Shown one piece after another: positions 8,491 through 17,656 of a stretch of DNA of 64,000 nucleotides (its first letter is position 1; every line of letters starts with the position of its first letter). The DNA is from Nocardia fusca NBRC 14340 (lineage in GTDB: Bacteria > Actinomycetota > Actinomycetes > Mycobacteriales > Mycobacteriaceae). The position numbers were made by a program, and so were the translations under genes. Under the pieces are notes generated by a model. That model was not told where the DNA came from. It did not search any database and saw only the letters and a program-made list of their open reading frames with translations. The stretch is taken from positions 62,001 to 126,000 of the forward strand of contig NZ_BDCU01000040.1 of assembly GCF_001618425.1 (NCBI RefSeq), written 5' to 3'.

Positions 8491-8963
8491 TGTTCGAGAA
8501 CTGCCACGGGCCCCGCGAGGTCGCCCACATCTACTCCATGCGCGGTTTCCCGGTACAGGTGTCGTTTAACCGGACCTCGCTGGTAACCACCACGGCGCTG
8601 GGCGCGATCGCGATGCCCCCGATGCTGGGGCGAGCCACTCTGCAGGCCACCGGCGACACGTGCACGGTGCCGATCCTCACCTATGCCCGGCCCGGACGCG
8701 AATGGGTCTTCCTCATCGGAGCGGGCCGAGGACGCGCCCTCGGCACTCGTCGCATCGAAGCATTGGCGCGCCACGGTGTCCGCATCTTGCCCCTGGGAAG
8801 TCGCGTATGGCTGCCGATGTCGGACACACCGAGCGGGTGGTACTGGGTCAACGCGCCCCAAGACGTTCAATCCGTTCCGGCGATCGCCACCGTGCTCCAC
8901 GCCGTCGACACGGCGTTGACCGAATCACGCAACCACCACAACGGATCGGATCTGAGCAGATGA
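8490..8963 (+). CDS. Unknown 157-residue protein of the DUF4254 cluster
   Basis: Begins MFENCHGPRE with GGGAGGG just upstream. The middle is rich in beta-type hydrophobic runs (VFLIGAGRGRAL, VRILPLGSRVWLPM) and the end is helical. No family recognised and no signal peptide. It is flanked by one-base and four-base overlaps with its neighbours, so it is part of one translationally linked set with two DUF4254 proteins. Function unknown. Confidence 0.7.
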   Translation: MFENCHGPREVAHIYSMRGFPVQVSFNRTSLVTTTALGAIAMPPMLGRATLQATGDTCTVPILTYARPGREWVFLIGAGRGRALGTRRIEALARHGVRILPLGSRVWLPMSDTPSGWYWVNAPQDVQSVPAIATVLHAVDTALTESRNHHNGSDLSR

Positions 8964-9460
8964 TGCCATCCACCGCGCGCACATCCGGTGACCGGGCAAA
9001 ACCCGGCGGGCCGACGGCGTTGCCGGAGCTGACATTTCCCAGCGATGACGAACTACTGATCGCGATGCGAGGCCGACCTACAGGGAACCACCCCATCTCC
9101 GCCTACACACACCGACTGAGCCGCCTGCACGACCAGTCCCACCCCGAAGGTGGTGCCGCAACCGGGATCCGGTGGGGCCGCCACCTACTGGTGCGGGCGA
9201 TCGATGCATGGGTGGACCATCGGCTACCGCCACCTCACCCCACAGCGACTCTGCACGCGCAGACGATCGGGCAGGTGATCGACCACCTGGTAGCGGCCCA
9301 GGTCCACGCCTACCGGTTGCTGATGACCCTGGACCCGATCGACCCCTGCGTCCACACAGCATGGACCCGCGTCGCCGAACTCGCCGACGAATACACCGAT
9401 CTCACCACCGCAGTCCTGCATCGATCACGCCGCCTCCCCGCCCTCGGAGGCCACTGGTGA
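8960..9460 (+). CDS. DUF4254 protein, first of a tandem pair
   Basis: The 166-residue protein matches the actinobacterial DUF4254 pattern: an early LSRLHD segment, a central VRAIDAWV helix, then LHAQTIGQVIDHLVAA and a terminal LADEYTDL...RRLP. The start ATG at 8960 overlaps the previous stop (ATGA). DUF4254 proteins are small helical cytosolic proteins of unknown biochemical role, often beside regulators or secondary-metabolism genes. The next gene is a diverged second copy, GTGA-coupled. Confidence 0.75.
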   Translation: MMPSTARTSGDRAKPGGPTALPELTFPSDDELLIAMRGRPTGNHPISAYTHRLSRLHDQSHPEGGAATGIRWGRHLLVRAIDAWVDHRLPPPHPTATLHAQTIGQVIDHLVAAQVHAYRLLMTLDPIDPCVHTAWTRVAELADEYTDLTTAVLHRSRRLPALGGHW

Positions 9461-9876
9461 GCAGCCTGCCGGACAAAGACATGATCCTGGCTGCTTGCCG
9501 CGGATTCCCCGTCATCCCCGAACACGCTGTGCTCGACGCAGCCGCCGAACTCGCCACACTGCACCAAATCCGAGAAGTCACCCCCGCCTGTCACACCGAA
9601 GATACTGATTGGCGGCGAACCTGGCTGATGCGCGAGATCGACGAATGGATACAACAGGCAACCCCCGTACCGTTTCCCGCCGCGAAGGTGCACACTCACA
9701 CAATGGGCCAGGTCATCGACCAACTCGCCCAGCACACCGCACACGCCTACCTCGCACTGCCCTCCCGCTCCATACACCTGTACAAGGATGCGTGCGACCG
9801 CCTCGACGAACTCGGCGACGCCTACCAAGACCTCGCCGACGACCTCGCCTGCGGCACCCGCCGTCTACCGCAATAG
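9457..9876 (+). CDS. DUF4254 protein, second of a tandem pair
   Basis: The 139-residue protein repeats the architecture of its upstream neighbour: ATLHQIREV, MREIDEWIQ, HTHTMGQVIDQLAQ and a closing LGDAYQDLADDL...RRLPQ. Start GTG 9457 overlaps the preceding stop and has GGAGG six bases upstream. The two copies are only moderately similar, so the duplication is old. They may form a heterodimer. No enzymatic residues are evident. Confidence 0.75.
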   Translation: MSSLPDKDMILAACRGFPVIPEHAVLDAAAELATLHQIREVTPACHTEDTDWRRTWLMREIDEWIQQATPVPFPAAKVHTHTMGQVIDQLAQHTAHAYLALPSRSIHLYKDACDRLDELGDAYQDLADDLACGTRRLPQ

Positions 9877-10109
9877 CCATCGCTGTAGTCGAATCCGTCT
9901 CGACCCCTGGCGGCCTGCCACACCTCTTGGTCGTCAATTCGCGGCGACACGAGCCAAGCTCGGCGCGCTTGAAACCTGGCTTCGATACCTTCGCGAACCC
10001 GATGCTGACCTGGTCGCACGCTTCGGTGGCCGGGGCCAGGGAGATTCGGCGAGCCTCGATCCACCACCAGCACGCAGCCGATCATGATACTGTGCGCTGG
10101 TAGATGTTT

Positions 10110-10122
10110 CCTGATTATCAGG
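10110..10122. promoter_or_regulatory. 13-bp palindrome, candidate operator of the second XRE gene
   Basis: CCTGAT-T-ATCAGG is a perfect palindrome 50 bases before the XRE start at 10173, in an otherwise gene-free stretch (9877-10172). Size and centre resemble the palindrome at 8189-8201, so autoregulation by the XRE protein is a reasonable inference. Confidence 0.45.
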
Positions 10123-10172
10123 TTCTGTAGATGCGGGTCGGGTAATCGTTTGTTGGCCAATGGTGGGGAGCT

Positions 10173-11075
10173 ATGGCTGGTGCTCTGCGGACTGCCCGCA
10201 AGTTGCTGCTCGGGCGCGAGATCGACCAAATGATCCGTGTCGCCGGGTTGAGCCAGGCTGAGGCGGGCAAGCTCATCGAGGTCGGGCAGTCACGGATCAA
10301 CAGCATCGTCGCCGGTTCGGGCACCATCTCTGCGGGCGACCTGAAGGATCTCGCCCGGGGCCTGGGATTCGCTGATGAGGTCTACATCGAGACCCTGCTG
10401 GAGCTGCGTCGCGACAACCACAAGCGCGGTTTCTGGAACACCGGCTATCGCCGCGCCTATATCGACGAACTCCGGTTGCTGGTCGACCTGGAAGCCCAGG
10501 CCGACCGTATTCGTGAGACCGGCGCCGAACTCGTTCCGGGCCTGTTGCAGCATCCCGACTACATCCGTGCCCTGCACGAGCCGTTTGTCGCCGATCTTCC
10601 CGGCGACGGCCCCACGGTTGATGAGTATGTGCAGGCCCGGATGGCAAGGCAGGAGAATTTGACCAAACGCGGTGCACCCGAGGTGCACATGATCTTGTCG
10701 GAGTCGTGTCTGCGGCGCACCTACGGCAGCGACATGGTCATGTACGCCCAGATCCTGCACCTGATCGAGCTTTCCGAACGACACAGCAACATCTTGTTGC
10801 AGGTCATGCCGTTCACGCACGCCGTTCCCGGAGCCGGCATGGAAGATCGTCACGTCCTGATCAGGGTCCCCTCTCCCGGCGCTGCGGGCGATCTGGAAAT
10901 GGCGGTCGTGGAAGCCCAAGGCGAGCTGCGATACATCGACGACAAGGCCGCACTGGCCGCCCGCGAGCGCGTGTTCTCCCGTCTCGCCGCGACCGCATTG
11001 TCCGAATCCGACTCACGAGCTTTCATGGAGCACATCGCACGCAGTTTGCGTTCTCGCCCCACCGTTCGCGCCTGA
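10173..11075 (+). CDS. XRE-family regulator with DUF5753 domain
   Basis: The 300-residue protein carries an N-terminal helix-turn-helix (about residues 18-70, LSQAEAGKLIEVGQSRINSI) and a DUF5753 domain (LVPGLLQHPDYIRAL, YVQARMARQ, then IDDKAALAARERVF near the end). GGGGAG precedes the ATG. A SAM-dependent methyltransferase gene follows on the same strand after 22 bases and is probably co-transcribed. No DUF397 partner is adjacent, unlike the pair at 6834-8107. Confidence 0.9.
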   Translation: MAGALRTARKLLLGREIDQMIRVAGLSQAEAGKLIEVGQSRINSIVAGSGTISAGDLKDLARGLGFADEVYIETLLELRRDNHKRGFWNTGYRRAYIDELRLLVDLEAQADRIRETGAELVPGLLQHPDYIRALHEPFVADLPGDGPTVDEYVQARMARQENLTKRGAPEVHMILSESCLRRTYGSDMVMYAQILHLIELSERHSNILLQVMPFTHAVPGAGMEDRHVLIRVPSPGAAGDLEMAVVEAQGELRYIDDKAALAARERVFSRLAATALSESDSRAFMEHIARSLRSRPTVRA

Positions 11076-11097
11076 AACCTCTTCCCGGAAGGGACCC

Positions 11098-11916
11098 ATG
11101 ACCGACAGCATGCCCCGTGAACTGGACACCTCCACACCGACGTCGGCTCGTATGTATCACGCGATGCTGACCGGTGAGACCTTCTACGACGCCGACCGGC
11201 GCTTCATGGAGCGGCTCTACGACACCATCCCGATCTTCCCGGTGTGGGCTCGCCACAACCGCGGGTTCCTCGCCCGAGCAGTCGATTACATGATCGGCAA
11301 CGGAATCGAGCAGTTCCTCGATGTCGGCTCCGGGCTTCCCACCGGCGGCAGCACTCACGAAATCGCCCACGCGATCGACCCCGGTATTCGGGTTGTCTAT
11401 ACCGATATCGATACCGACGCGATCGTGCGTGCACGCGAACAACTCGTCGATCAAGGCGTGACCGCCACGGCAGCCATGGTTCCCGGCGATCTCCGCGAGC
11501 CCCACCCGATCCTGCATCACCCGGAGACGGTGCGGCTGCTCGACTTCACCCAGCCGGTGGGCGTGCTGCTCGTGTCCATCCTGCCGTTCGTCCCGGACTC
11601 CGATCGACCGGCCGATCTCGTCGCCCGGCTCCGCGATGCTCTCGCACCGGGCAGCTATATCGCCATCACCCATGTCAGCCTGGAGGACGCGGCACCGGAC
11701 ACCGCCCAGCAGGTCGCTGCCGGTGCCGCCGCCTACCGTGACACTTTGGACCCGGTGTCGCTGCGGACTCGCGCGCAATTCGCCGAGTTCTTCGCAGGGT
11801 TCGACGTGGTGGAGCCGGGAATCAGCTACGCCAGTGATTGGCGCCGCACGGCTCCGGTCGACACCACGGACCCAGCGCGACCATGCAACTTCGCCGCGGT
11901 CGGCCGGGTTCCCTGA
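11098..11916 (+). CDS. SAM-dependent methyltransferase, PF04672 (DUF574) family
   Basis: The 272-residue protein matches the actinobacterial PF04672 family: an N-terminal SARMYHAMLTGETFYDADR, the SAM-binding motif QFLDVGSGLPTGG near residue 80, VVYTDIDTD for ribose contact, and a late LAPGSYIAITH. The methyl acceptor is not known for most of this family. GAAGGG lies seven bases before the ATG. It follows an XRE regulator in the same direction and converges on a second member of the family at 11993-12802. Confidence 0.9.
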   Translation: MTDSMPRELDTSTPTSARMYHAMLTGETFYDADRRFMERLYDTIPIFPVWARHNRGFLARAVDYMIGNGIEQFLDVGSGLPTGGSTHEIAHAIDPGIRVVYTDIDTDAIVRAREQLVDQGVTATAAMVPGDLREPHPILHHPETVRLLDFTQPVGVLLVSILPFVPDSDRPADLVARLRDALAPGSYIAITHVSLEDAAPDTAQQVAAGAAAYRDTLDPVSLRTRAQFAEFFAGFDVVEPGISYASDWRRTAPVDTTDPARPCNFAAVGRVP

Positions 11917-11992
11917 GGGCAATGCCCTCTACACGAGGTATTGCCGGCCAGCGCATACGTTGTGATCGAACCCGTGCAGCCGAATAGAAATC

Positions 11993-12802
11993 TCAGCGCA
12001 TCGGTTTCCGGCCGCAGGCAGCGTAGAAACCGACATCGGCATCGGTGATGCCCGTTGTGTCGCCGCGTGGGTTGCGCCATCGATGAGGAGTGACGATTCC
12101 GGGCGCGACGAGTTCGAGGCCGTCGAAGAAGCGGACGATTTCCGCGCGTGTGCGGGGTTGAGGGTCCATGCCGCTTGCGCGGTATACCTTCACAGCGGCG
12201 CTGGTGCCCTGTGGGTCGAAATCTGCGGTGCTGTGACTGATCGTCAAGTACGAGCCAGGTGCGAGAGCTTCCAGCAGTGTCGATACTGCTTCGAGGGGAT
12301 AGTGGCGGTCGCTGATGAAGTGCAGGACCGAGATCAGCGAGAGTGCGACCGGTTCCTCGAGGTCGAGGGTCTCATGGAGGACTGGAGCGTTGAGGATCGT
12401 ATCGGGCTGGGTGATATCGCCTTCCATGATCGTCACTGGGCCGTGCGATATCCCGGTCAGAAGGTCGCGGGAGTGAGTCAGCACGACCGGGTCGTTGTCG
12501 ACATAGACGATCTTGGCAGTCGGCGCTACGGCCTGTGCGATCTGGTGCAGGTTGGGTTCGGTGGGGATGCCGCTGCCGATATCGAGGAACTGGCGAATAC
12601 CGGTGTGTTCGGCGAGATAGTGGGTGGCGCGGTGCATGAACGCTCGGTTGGTGCGTGCCATGGTTCGCACTGTGGGGGTGACTTTTTCGACTTCCTCACC
12701 GGCGATGCGGTCGGCGTCGTCCTGGACGCTGCCGCTGAGGTAGTAGTTGTAGAGTCGGCCCGGCTGGGTAGTCCGGGCCGGGGTGCGGCGGGGTGCGGGC
12801 AT
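11993..12802 (-). CDS. SAM-dependent methyltransferase, PF04672 family, second copy
   Basis: The 269-residue protein shares the family landmarks of the gene at 11098: GRLYNYYLSGSVQDDADR, QFLDIGSGIPTEPNLHQ, IVYVDNDPVVL and LAPGSYLTISHS. ATG 12802 is chosen for the AGGAG eight bases upstream; a frame from 12877 would overlap the preceding gene. It lies just beyond the last gene of the conjugation operon in the same direction, with a 71-base gap. Two tail-to-tail copies hint at duplication or independent acquisition. Acceptor unknown. Confidence 0.9.
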   Translation of the reverse strand: MPAPRRTPARTTQPGRLYNYYLSGSVQDDADRIAGEEVEKVTPTVRTMARTNRAFMHRATHYLAEHTGIRQFLDIGSGIPTEPNLHQIAQAVAPTAKIVYVDNDPVVLTHSRDLLTGISHGPVTIMEGDITQPDTILNAPVLHETLDLEEPVALSLISVLHFISDRHYPLEAVSTLLEALAPGSYLTISHSTADFDPQGTSAAVKVYRASGMDPQPRTRAEIVRFFDGLELVAPGIVTPHRWRNPRGDTTGITDADVGFYAACGRKPMR

Positions 12803-12873
12803 CTTCTTCTCCTGGGATGTGTGCTGGTTCGATAGGGCGGTGCGGCTGACCTGTTCCGGCCGGGCATTCCGGT

Positions 12874-13788
12874 TCACATGCCGAGGCCGGTGGCTTCGAT
12901 CTGTGCGCGGTTGGTCGCTGAAGGTGCGGTCGGGAGTGTGGTGCCGTCGACGGCGCTGAAGATCGGTGGTTGGACACCGGGCCCACTCGCCGGCTCCTCC
13001 AGGCCGGGGGTGGTGGCGTGGATTGCGGCGTCGATGTCCGCGCCTGCGCTGAGGTGCAGGTCGCGTGGCAGGTCGGTGGCGGCGGCGATGCTTTGCTTGA
13101 TGTGGTCGAGGTCGGGAAGTGCCGAGCTGGTGCCGATAGGGATGTCGGCGCCGGTGACGGCGACGGTTTGCAGGCCGTAGGAGCGGGTGTCGGCGCGGGT
13201 CGCGGTGCGCCAGCGTTCTGCGAGTTGGTCGGCGGACAGGTGGTTCAGCGTCTGGGTGCCCTCGGTGATCCAGTCCTGGCTGGTGCCCCAGAGCAGGGTG
13301 CCGTGTGCGTCGCCGAGGCCGAGGAGGTTGGCGACGGCGTTGGTCCGGTAGTGCAGGGAATGCAGGTTGCGGTCGAACCGGCTGCGCAGGTGTGGGCTGT
13401 GGCTGGTGTCGAGTCGGCTGTAGACCGCGTCCAGGGTGACCCAGTCACGCAGCCTGTGGGCGTCGGCGGTGAGGTCGCCGAGGACACGGTCGAGGTCCGC
13501 AGGTTCCGGAGCGGGGAGGGTGTCGGAGCCGCGCCAGGGTTGATTGTTCTCGCCGCAGGTGCGGGCGTGGTCGATCCAGGATCGGGGTAGTGCGGCGGCG
13601 TGGGCGGCGTCGGTGAGGGCTTCGCGTAGGACGGAGCGGTCGTGGAAGTCTTCGTACCAGGAGGCCGGTGGTTGGGTGCCGGTGTGTTGCTGGTGGCGGG
13701 TGGCGTCGGTGAGCATGCTCGAGATAGCGGCCGACTGTGCGTGCAGCGTGTTCAGGACAGCGGTTTGGGCTGGTGTGGGTGTTTTCAT
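12874..13788 (-). CDS. Unknown conjugation-operon protein, paralogue series member 1
   Basis: The 304-residue, mostly helical soluble protein is not recognised as a known family. It shares a core with the protein at 19689-20579: here DAAHAAALPRSWIDHARTCG followed by W, there EAAALAIGIPRPWVDYARIAG followed by W. It ends in a Pro/acid-rich tail (AGADIDAAIHATTPGLEEP, terminal GLGM). AAGGAAC precedes the ATG, which overlaps the stop of the DUF4913 gene. Last gene of the operon; possible transfer accessory protein or exported substrate. Confidence 0.75.
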   Translation of the reverse strand: MKTPTPAQTAVLNTLHAQSAAISSMLTDATRHQQHTGTQPPASWYEDFHDRSVLREALTDAAHAAALPRSWIDHARTCGENNQPWRGSDTLPAPEPADLDRVLGDLTADAHRLRDWVTLDAVYSRLDTSHSPHLRSRFDRNLHSLHYRTNAVANLLGLGDAHGTLLWGTSQDWITEGTQTLNHLSADQLAERWRTATRADTRSYGLQTVAVTGADIPIGTSSALPDLDHIKQSIAAATDLPRDLHLSAGADIDAAIHATTPGLEEPASGPGVQPPIFSAVDGTTLPTAPSATNRAQIEATGLGM

Positions 13789-14630
13789 GAAGTAGTTCCT
13801 TGTCGTGTGAGGGCGCGGAAGTCGGGGCCGAACCCGAGCCGGTCGACCGGTGTCCGGGCCCCGGGCAGGGCGAACCAGTTGTCGGGCACCGGGGCGCCCG
13901 CCAGGCCGGCCAGATCGGTGTGCCGGTCGGGGGTACAGCGGTGCAGGGGCCCGTTGGCGGCGTCGAGAATGAGGCGTAGGTGGGGGTCGATGTGGCGGGC
14001 GAGCAGGGTGGAGATGGCGGTGTGGTCGTCGCTGGCGAGGGCGGCTTCGAATGCGGTGTGCAGGCCGGCAAAGCGGACCGCGACGGTGTGGTGGCGCCAC
14101 CACTGGGTGCACCAGGTGTATTGGCCTTCCCTGTTGTTGGCCGCGATCCGGACGGCGGTGACCGGTAGCAGCCACTGTTCGACGAAGTCGCGGTAATGGC
14201 CGAACCGCTTCTGCGGCTGCTTACCGCCGGGCTCGGGTGTTTTCGGTGGTGGGAACCAGTTCTCCGGCACCGGCGTGAACGGCAGCGACGGGGTAGGCAC
14301 ATGTTCGGTGCGGGTGCAGCGGTGCAAGGGGCCGTTGGCGGCGTCGAGGATCCAGCGCAGGTGCGGATCGATATGGTTGAGGACCAGGTTGCTGAATCCG
14401 GTTCCGCTGCGGCTGCGTCGGGTGGCTTCGAATGCCCTGTGTAGGTGGGCGATCCGGACCGCGACGGGTCGGTGGGACCACCATTGGGTGCACCAGGTGT
14501 AGGTGTTCTCGCGGTGGGCTTCGGCCAGCCTTAGCGTGATGAACGGGAACAGCCAGTCCTCGGCGAAGTCGACGAAATGGGAGTACCGCGGCGGTGTCGG
14601 CGGCCGGGCAGGCGTGGTGGGGGCGTTCAT
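13785..14630 (-). CDS. Tandem DUF4913 protein
   Basis: The 281-residue protein contains two copies of the DUF4913 signature TWCTQWWxHxxAV: one near residue 45, one near 170. Each copy is followed by an HLHRAFEA-like helix, IDPHLR and ILDAANGPLHRCT. DUF4913 is common on actinobacterial conjugative plasmids and integrative elements, with no assigned activity. The start at 14630 overlaps the coupling-protein stop (ATGA) and the end overlaps the next gene, so expression is tied to the T4SS coupling protein. The tandem form suggests internal duplication. Confidence 0.85.
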   Translation of the reverse strand: MNAPTTPARPPTPPRYSHFVDFAEDWLFPFITLRLAEAHRENTYTWCTQWWSHRPVAVRIAHLHRAFEATRRSRSGTGFSNLVLNHIDPHLRWILDAANGPLHRCTRTEHVPTPSLPFTPVPENWFPPPKTPEPGGKQPQKRFGHYRDFVEQWLLPVTAVRIAANNREGQYTWCTQWWRHHTVAVRFAGLHTAFEAALASDDHTAISTLLARHIDPHLRLILDAANGPLHRCTPDRHTDLAGLAGAPVPDNWFALPGARTPVDRLGFGPDFRALTRQGTTS

Positions 14631-16507
14631 GAAGGATCCTCCGATCCGGGGGGCGAGTTCGTGGCGGTGGGGAGTTCGATCGGGGTCGCAGTGGCCTTTG
14701 CGAAGCGGGCGAGCGACGCGGCGATCAGGGGCGCGTATTCGGTGTCCTGCCACCAGACTTTGCGGACCAGGACGGGGCCGTGGCCGGGTAGCCGGACCAG
14801 GGCGCGGTCTTTGGCCAGGGCGGCGAGCTGGGCGATGTCGAGGATGGGTTCGGGCCGCCAGGTCAGAGTCCGGTTGACCCCGCCGGCGCCGTGGCTGCGG
14901 GAGCGGTCGGCCACATCGTGCTGGCCGGCCATCGCCCGCCAGTGCTCCAAATACCCGGTGTCGGCGATTCCGCCGCCGTAGACCTCGATCGACTGGGCGC
15001 GCATCGTCTTCAACCCGTTTACACCCCACAGGTCTTCGCCTTGTTCGAGGACCTGCAAGATCGTCATCAGAATGATTCCGCAGCCACCCGCGTAGGTGTA
15101 GTACGACGGGAGTTCACCGATGCGCGCGCAGTTGGCAGCCTCGTCCAGTACTGCCAGCAGCGGCACCGTGAGGCGGCCGTCGGGGCGGGCGCGGGCGGTG
15201 TTCAATGCCGCTTCCAGGATCTGGCCGACCAGCGCGGAGGTCAGTGGAGTCGCGCCGTCGGGGCCGGCCATCGACAGCGCATACAAGGTGTCGTTGGAGT
15301 TCGCGAATTCGACCGGTTTGAACTCCGGTAGATCATGGTTGAGCGTGGATTCCTCGGCGATATCGATGGAGATCGCCATCGTCCCGCTGCCGTCCTCGGC
15401 CGGAACTTCGCTGGCCCGAAGGACTTTTCGACGCGGTGGGGTGACCATGCGTGCGTAGCCCTCGTCGGAGGTGACGTTGAGGAAACGTCTCGCCATGTCG
15501 TAGAGGCCGTCGCGCTGACGACTGTAAAGGGCTTGCGCCTCGAGGATCCGTTCGGCCGGCCGGGGATGACCGCAATGGCGCAGGATCAGCGCCGGGGTCT
15601 GATCCTGGTCACGGCCGAGCCATTCGGCCACATGCAGCAGGTCCCCGCCCGCGCATGCGGCGGCGAACGCATACAGCGACAACAGTTCCTGAGCGCCACC
15701 GTCGAAATAGGAATCGACCTTGGCGTTGGCGGCCTGCGCTGCGGTACCGGTGGATGCGGAGACGAAGAACGACACCAATTTCCGTGCTGCCGGCAAACCG
15801 GCGGTTTGGGCCAGCAGATCGACCCAGAAGCCGCACTCGGGTTTCCCGGTCACTGCCTGCAGGTCGCTGAGCCAGACCCGGCCGCGCCGTTCGCGGCCGT
15901 AGACGGTATGCCGATACAAGTCGGGTTTGTTCGAGGTGGCCAGGCACGGTCCCCACGCGGACAGCACCGCGGGGATCGCCCACGCCATCGTCTTGCCGGT
16001 CCGGGTCCCGGCAGCGATCGTCACCCCGAGTTCGGCAGGAACATGCAGGGCGATTCCTGCTGTCACAGTGACACCCAGCGGTGGGCCCGGTAGTGCTCTG
16101 ATTTCGGGTGCGGCGTCCTGTAGCAGTCGCACCGCTGCCGCCTCGTTGTCTTCGACGCGGCCGATACGGATGTCGGCGGGTCGTTGCATGGTCCGCGCTG
16201 CCGCATCCAGTTCGGAGCCGGTCCTCAGCCACCGCCACGCCCTCACGCTGCCGGTCACCATCACCGTGGCGATCGCGACGAGCACGATCGTTGCCTGCCA
16301 CGGCCACCTGCGGCGCCCGGCAGCCAACTCGAGCAGCGCGGCCACCGGATTCCCGGTCACCGAACCGCCCGCCCACCACGACCCGATCACCAGCGCCGCT
16401 CCAGCAGCGAGCCCGGCGACAACCACGGCCGCGGCGATCAGCAGCAGCGAGGTTTCCTCCCCGAGGCCACGTTTGGTGCGGCGTCGGGTTTCCCGCGCGG
16501 AAAACAT
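14627..16507 (-). CDS. VirD4/TraG-type T4SS coupling protein
   Basis: The 626-residue ATPase is predicted to bring DNA or protein substrates to the secretion channel at the inner membrane. Two N-terminal membrane segments (about 20-45 and 71-90) precede Walker A AAGTRTGKT (166-173) and Walker B LLAVLDEAAN near 450. A TraG-like SYYTYAGGCGIILMTILQ segment follows Walker B. AGGACC upstream supports the ATG. It lies late in the operon among proteins that could be its substrates. Confidence 0.92.
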   Translation of the reverse strand: MFSARETRRRTKRGLGEETSLLLIAAAVVVAGLAAGAALVIGSWWAGGSVTGNPVAALLELAAGRRRWPWQATIVLVAIATVMVTGSVRAWRWLRTGSELDAAARTMQRPADIRIGRVEDNEAAAVRLLQDAAPEIRALPGPPLGVTVTAGIALHVPAELGVTIAAGTRTGKTMAWAIPAVLSAWGPCLATSNKPDLYRHTVYGRERRGRVWLSDLQAVTGKPECGFWVDLLAQTAGLPAARKLVSFFVSASTGTAAQAANAKVDSYFDGGAQELLSLYAFAAACAGGDLLHVAEWLGRDQDQTPALILRHCGHPRPAERILEAQALYSRQRDGLYDMARRFLNVTSDEGYARMVTPPRRKVLRASEVPAEDGSGTMAISIDIAEESTLNHDLPEFKPVEFANSNDTLYALSMAGPDGATPLTSALVGQILEAALNTARARPDGRLTVPLLAVLDEAANCARIGELPSYYTYAGGCGIILMTILQVLEQGEDLWGVNGLKTMRAQSIEVYGGGIADTGYLEHWRAMAGQHDVADRSRSHGAGGVNRTLTWRPEPILDIAQLAALAKDRALVRLPGHGPVLVRKVWWQDTEYAPLIAASLARFAKATATPIELPTATNSPPGSEDPS

Positions 16508-16516
16508 CGCCAGGTC

Positions 16517-17656
16517 CTACGACAGTTCGAGGCTTCGGTCGGAGGTGGCCGGGTCGGCCTCGATGCTGTCCGCTGTGCTGTCCCAGTCTCCGTGCCCGTA
16601 GCCGGTGGGCGAGGCTACGGCGGTGATCGCGGCGTCTATGTCCAGACCTGCCCGGCTTTCCTCGGCTCCCGGTTCAATCCGGCCCAGCATCCGGTCGCGT
16701 TCTCGGGAAAGGTGATCGATGCGTCCCAGCAGCAGGTGGCCGGGGCGTTCGTGCCAGGACACCCCGGTAAGCCCGGCCCGGTAGGCCTGATCTATCTCGC
16801 TGGTGGGGACACCTGCTCGCGCGGCGTCGCGTCGGGCGGCCCGGCCGTGGTCAAGCAACTGTTCCAGTCGCAGGATCCGCCCACCGAACAGCACTTCCGG
16901 ACCCCACTCATCTGCCAGGCGGCTGTGTTCTGCCATGGCGTTCTGCAACCGTCGGAGTGCATCGATTTGCCGGTCTTGGCGCCGTGCGAGTGCTTCACCG
17001 AAGACGCTGGCATCGAGGGTCTGAGGTGCCGGGGCGGAGACGATCGACTCGGCCCCGGCACCGGTGACGGTCTGCTCGCCCGGGCGTTCCGCGATCGCTT
17101 CCGCCCCGATGGCGTCTGCTCCCGGGTCGACAGCGGGTTTGTCGAGGAATCCGCGGCCGAAGGCCCGATCGAGAACCGACGTATTGTCGGCGTCGGCCAC
17201 CACATCGAGGTGGGCCGCGCGGGCAGGGGTCCGCACCGCGTCCTGCTCGGACCCGGTGATCGGCTCAGGACCGTGTCCGGTGATATCGCAGGCTTGGACC
17301 AAGGTCCGCCAGACCATGCCATCGACCGCAACACCTCCGAGCTGGCCCGATGTCGCCATCCGATCGAACGCACGCGCAGTCGCGTGCGGACGGGCCTCCC
17401 ACCCCGCGACCGCACCCTGCAGTTGACGCCACAGCGTGCGCATATCGCGGCGCTCGTGGCTTGCCCACTTGTCGGCCAGCCGGTGCGCATCCCGATACAT
17501 CCGGATCTTGTCGGCCGGAGTTTCACCGTAGGCAGCGATCAGGCGCAGCTGATAGTGGTGGGTGAAATCGGCCCGCAACTGCGCCTCGGCTGCCGACTCC
17601 GCGTCGGCATAGTAGGCGGGATCGGTCCGGGTAGGTATTTGCGCTGGCCAGTTCAC
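16517..17656 (-). CDS. Unknown conjugation-operon protein, paralogue series member 2
   Basis: The 379-residue soluble protein has an N-terminal helical domain, a Pro/Ala/acid-rich middle (residues about 125-225) and a C-terminal helical module. The module ARAGVPTSEIDQAYRAGLTG...W...LLGRIDHLSRE is also found in the neighbour at 17653-18516. The tail has GLDIDAAITAV. Start GTG 17656 overlaps the upstream stop. It directly precedes the coupling protein gene (9-base gap), a position typical of substrate-recognition or accessory factors. No relaxase motif seen. Confidence 0.75.
   Translation of the reverse strand: MNWPAQIPTRTDPAYYADAESAAEAQLRADFTHHYQLRLIAAYGETPADKIRMYRDAHRLADKWASHERRDMRTLWRQLQGAVAGWEARPHATARAFDRMATSGQLGGVAVDGMVWRTLVQACDITGHGPEPITGSEQDAVRTPARAAHLDVVADADNTSVLDRAFGRGFLDKPAVDPGADAIGAEAIAERPGEQTVTGAGAESIVSAPAPQTLDASVFGEALARRQDRQIDALRRLQNAMAEHSRLADEWGPEVLFGGRILRLEQLLDHGRAARRDAARAGVPTSEIDQAYRAGLTGVSWHERPGHLLLGRIDHLSRERDRMLGRIEPGAEESRAGLDIDAAITAVASPTGYGHGDWDSTADSIEADPATSDRSLELS

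Noticed and set aside
1..12000. Left attachment site matching the tRNA-Leu 3' end
   Set aside because: I looked for the tRNA 3' sequence here and saw no match; the boundary is probably outside the window.
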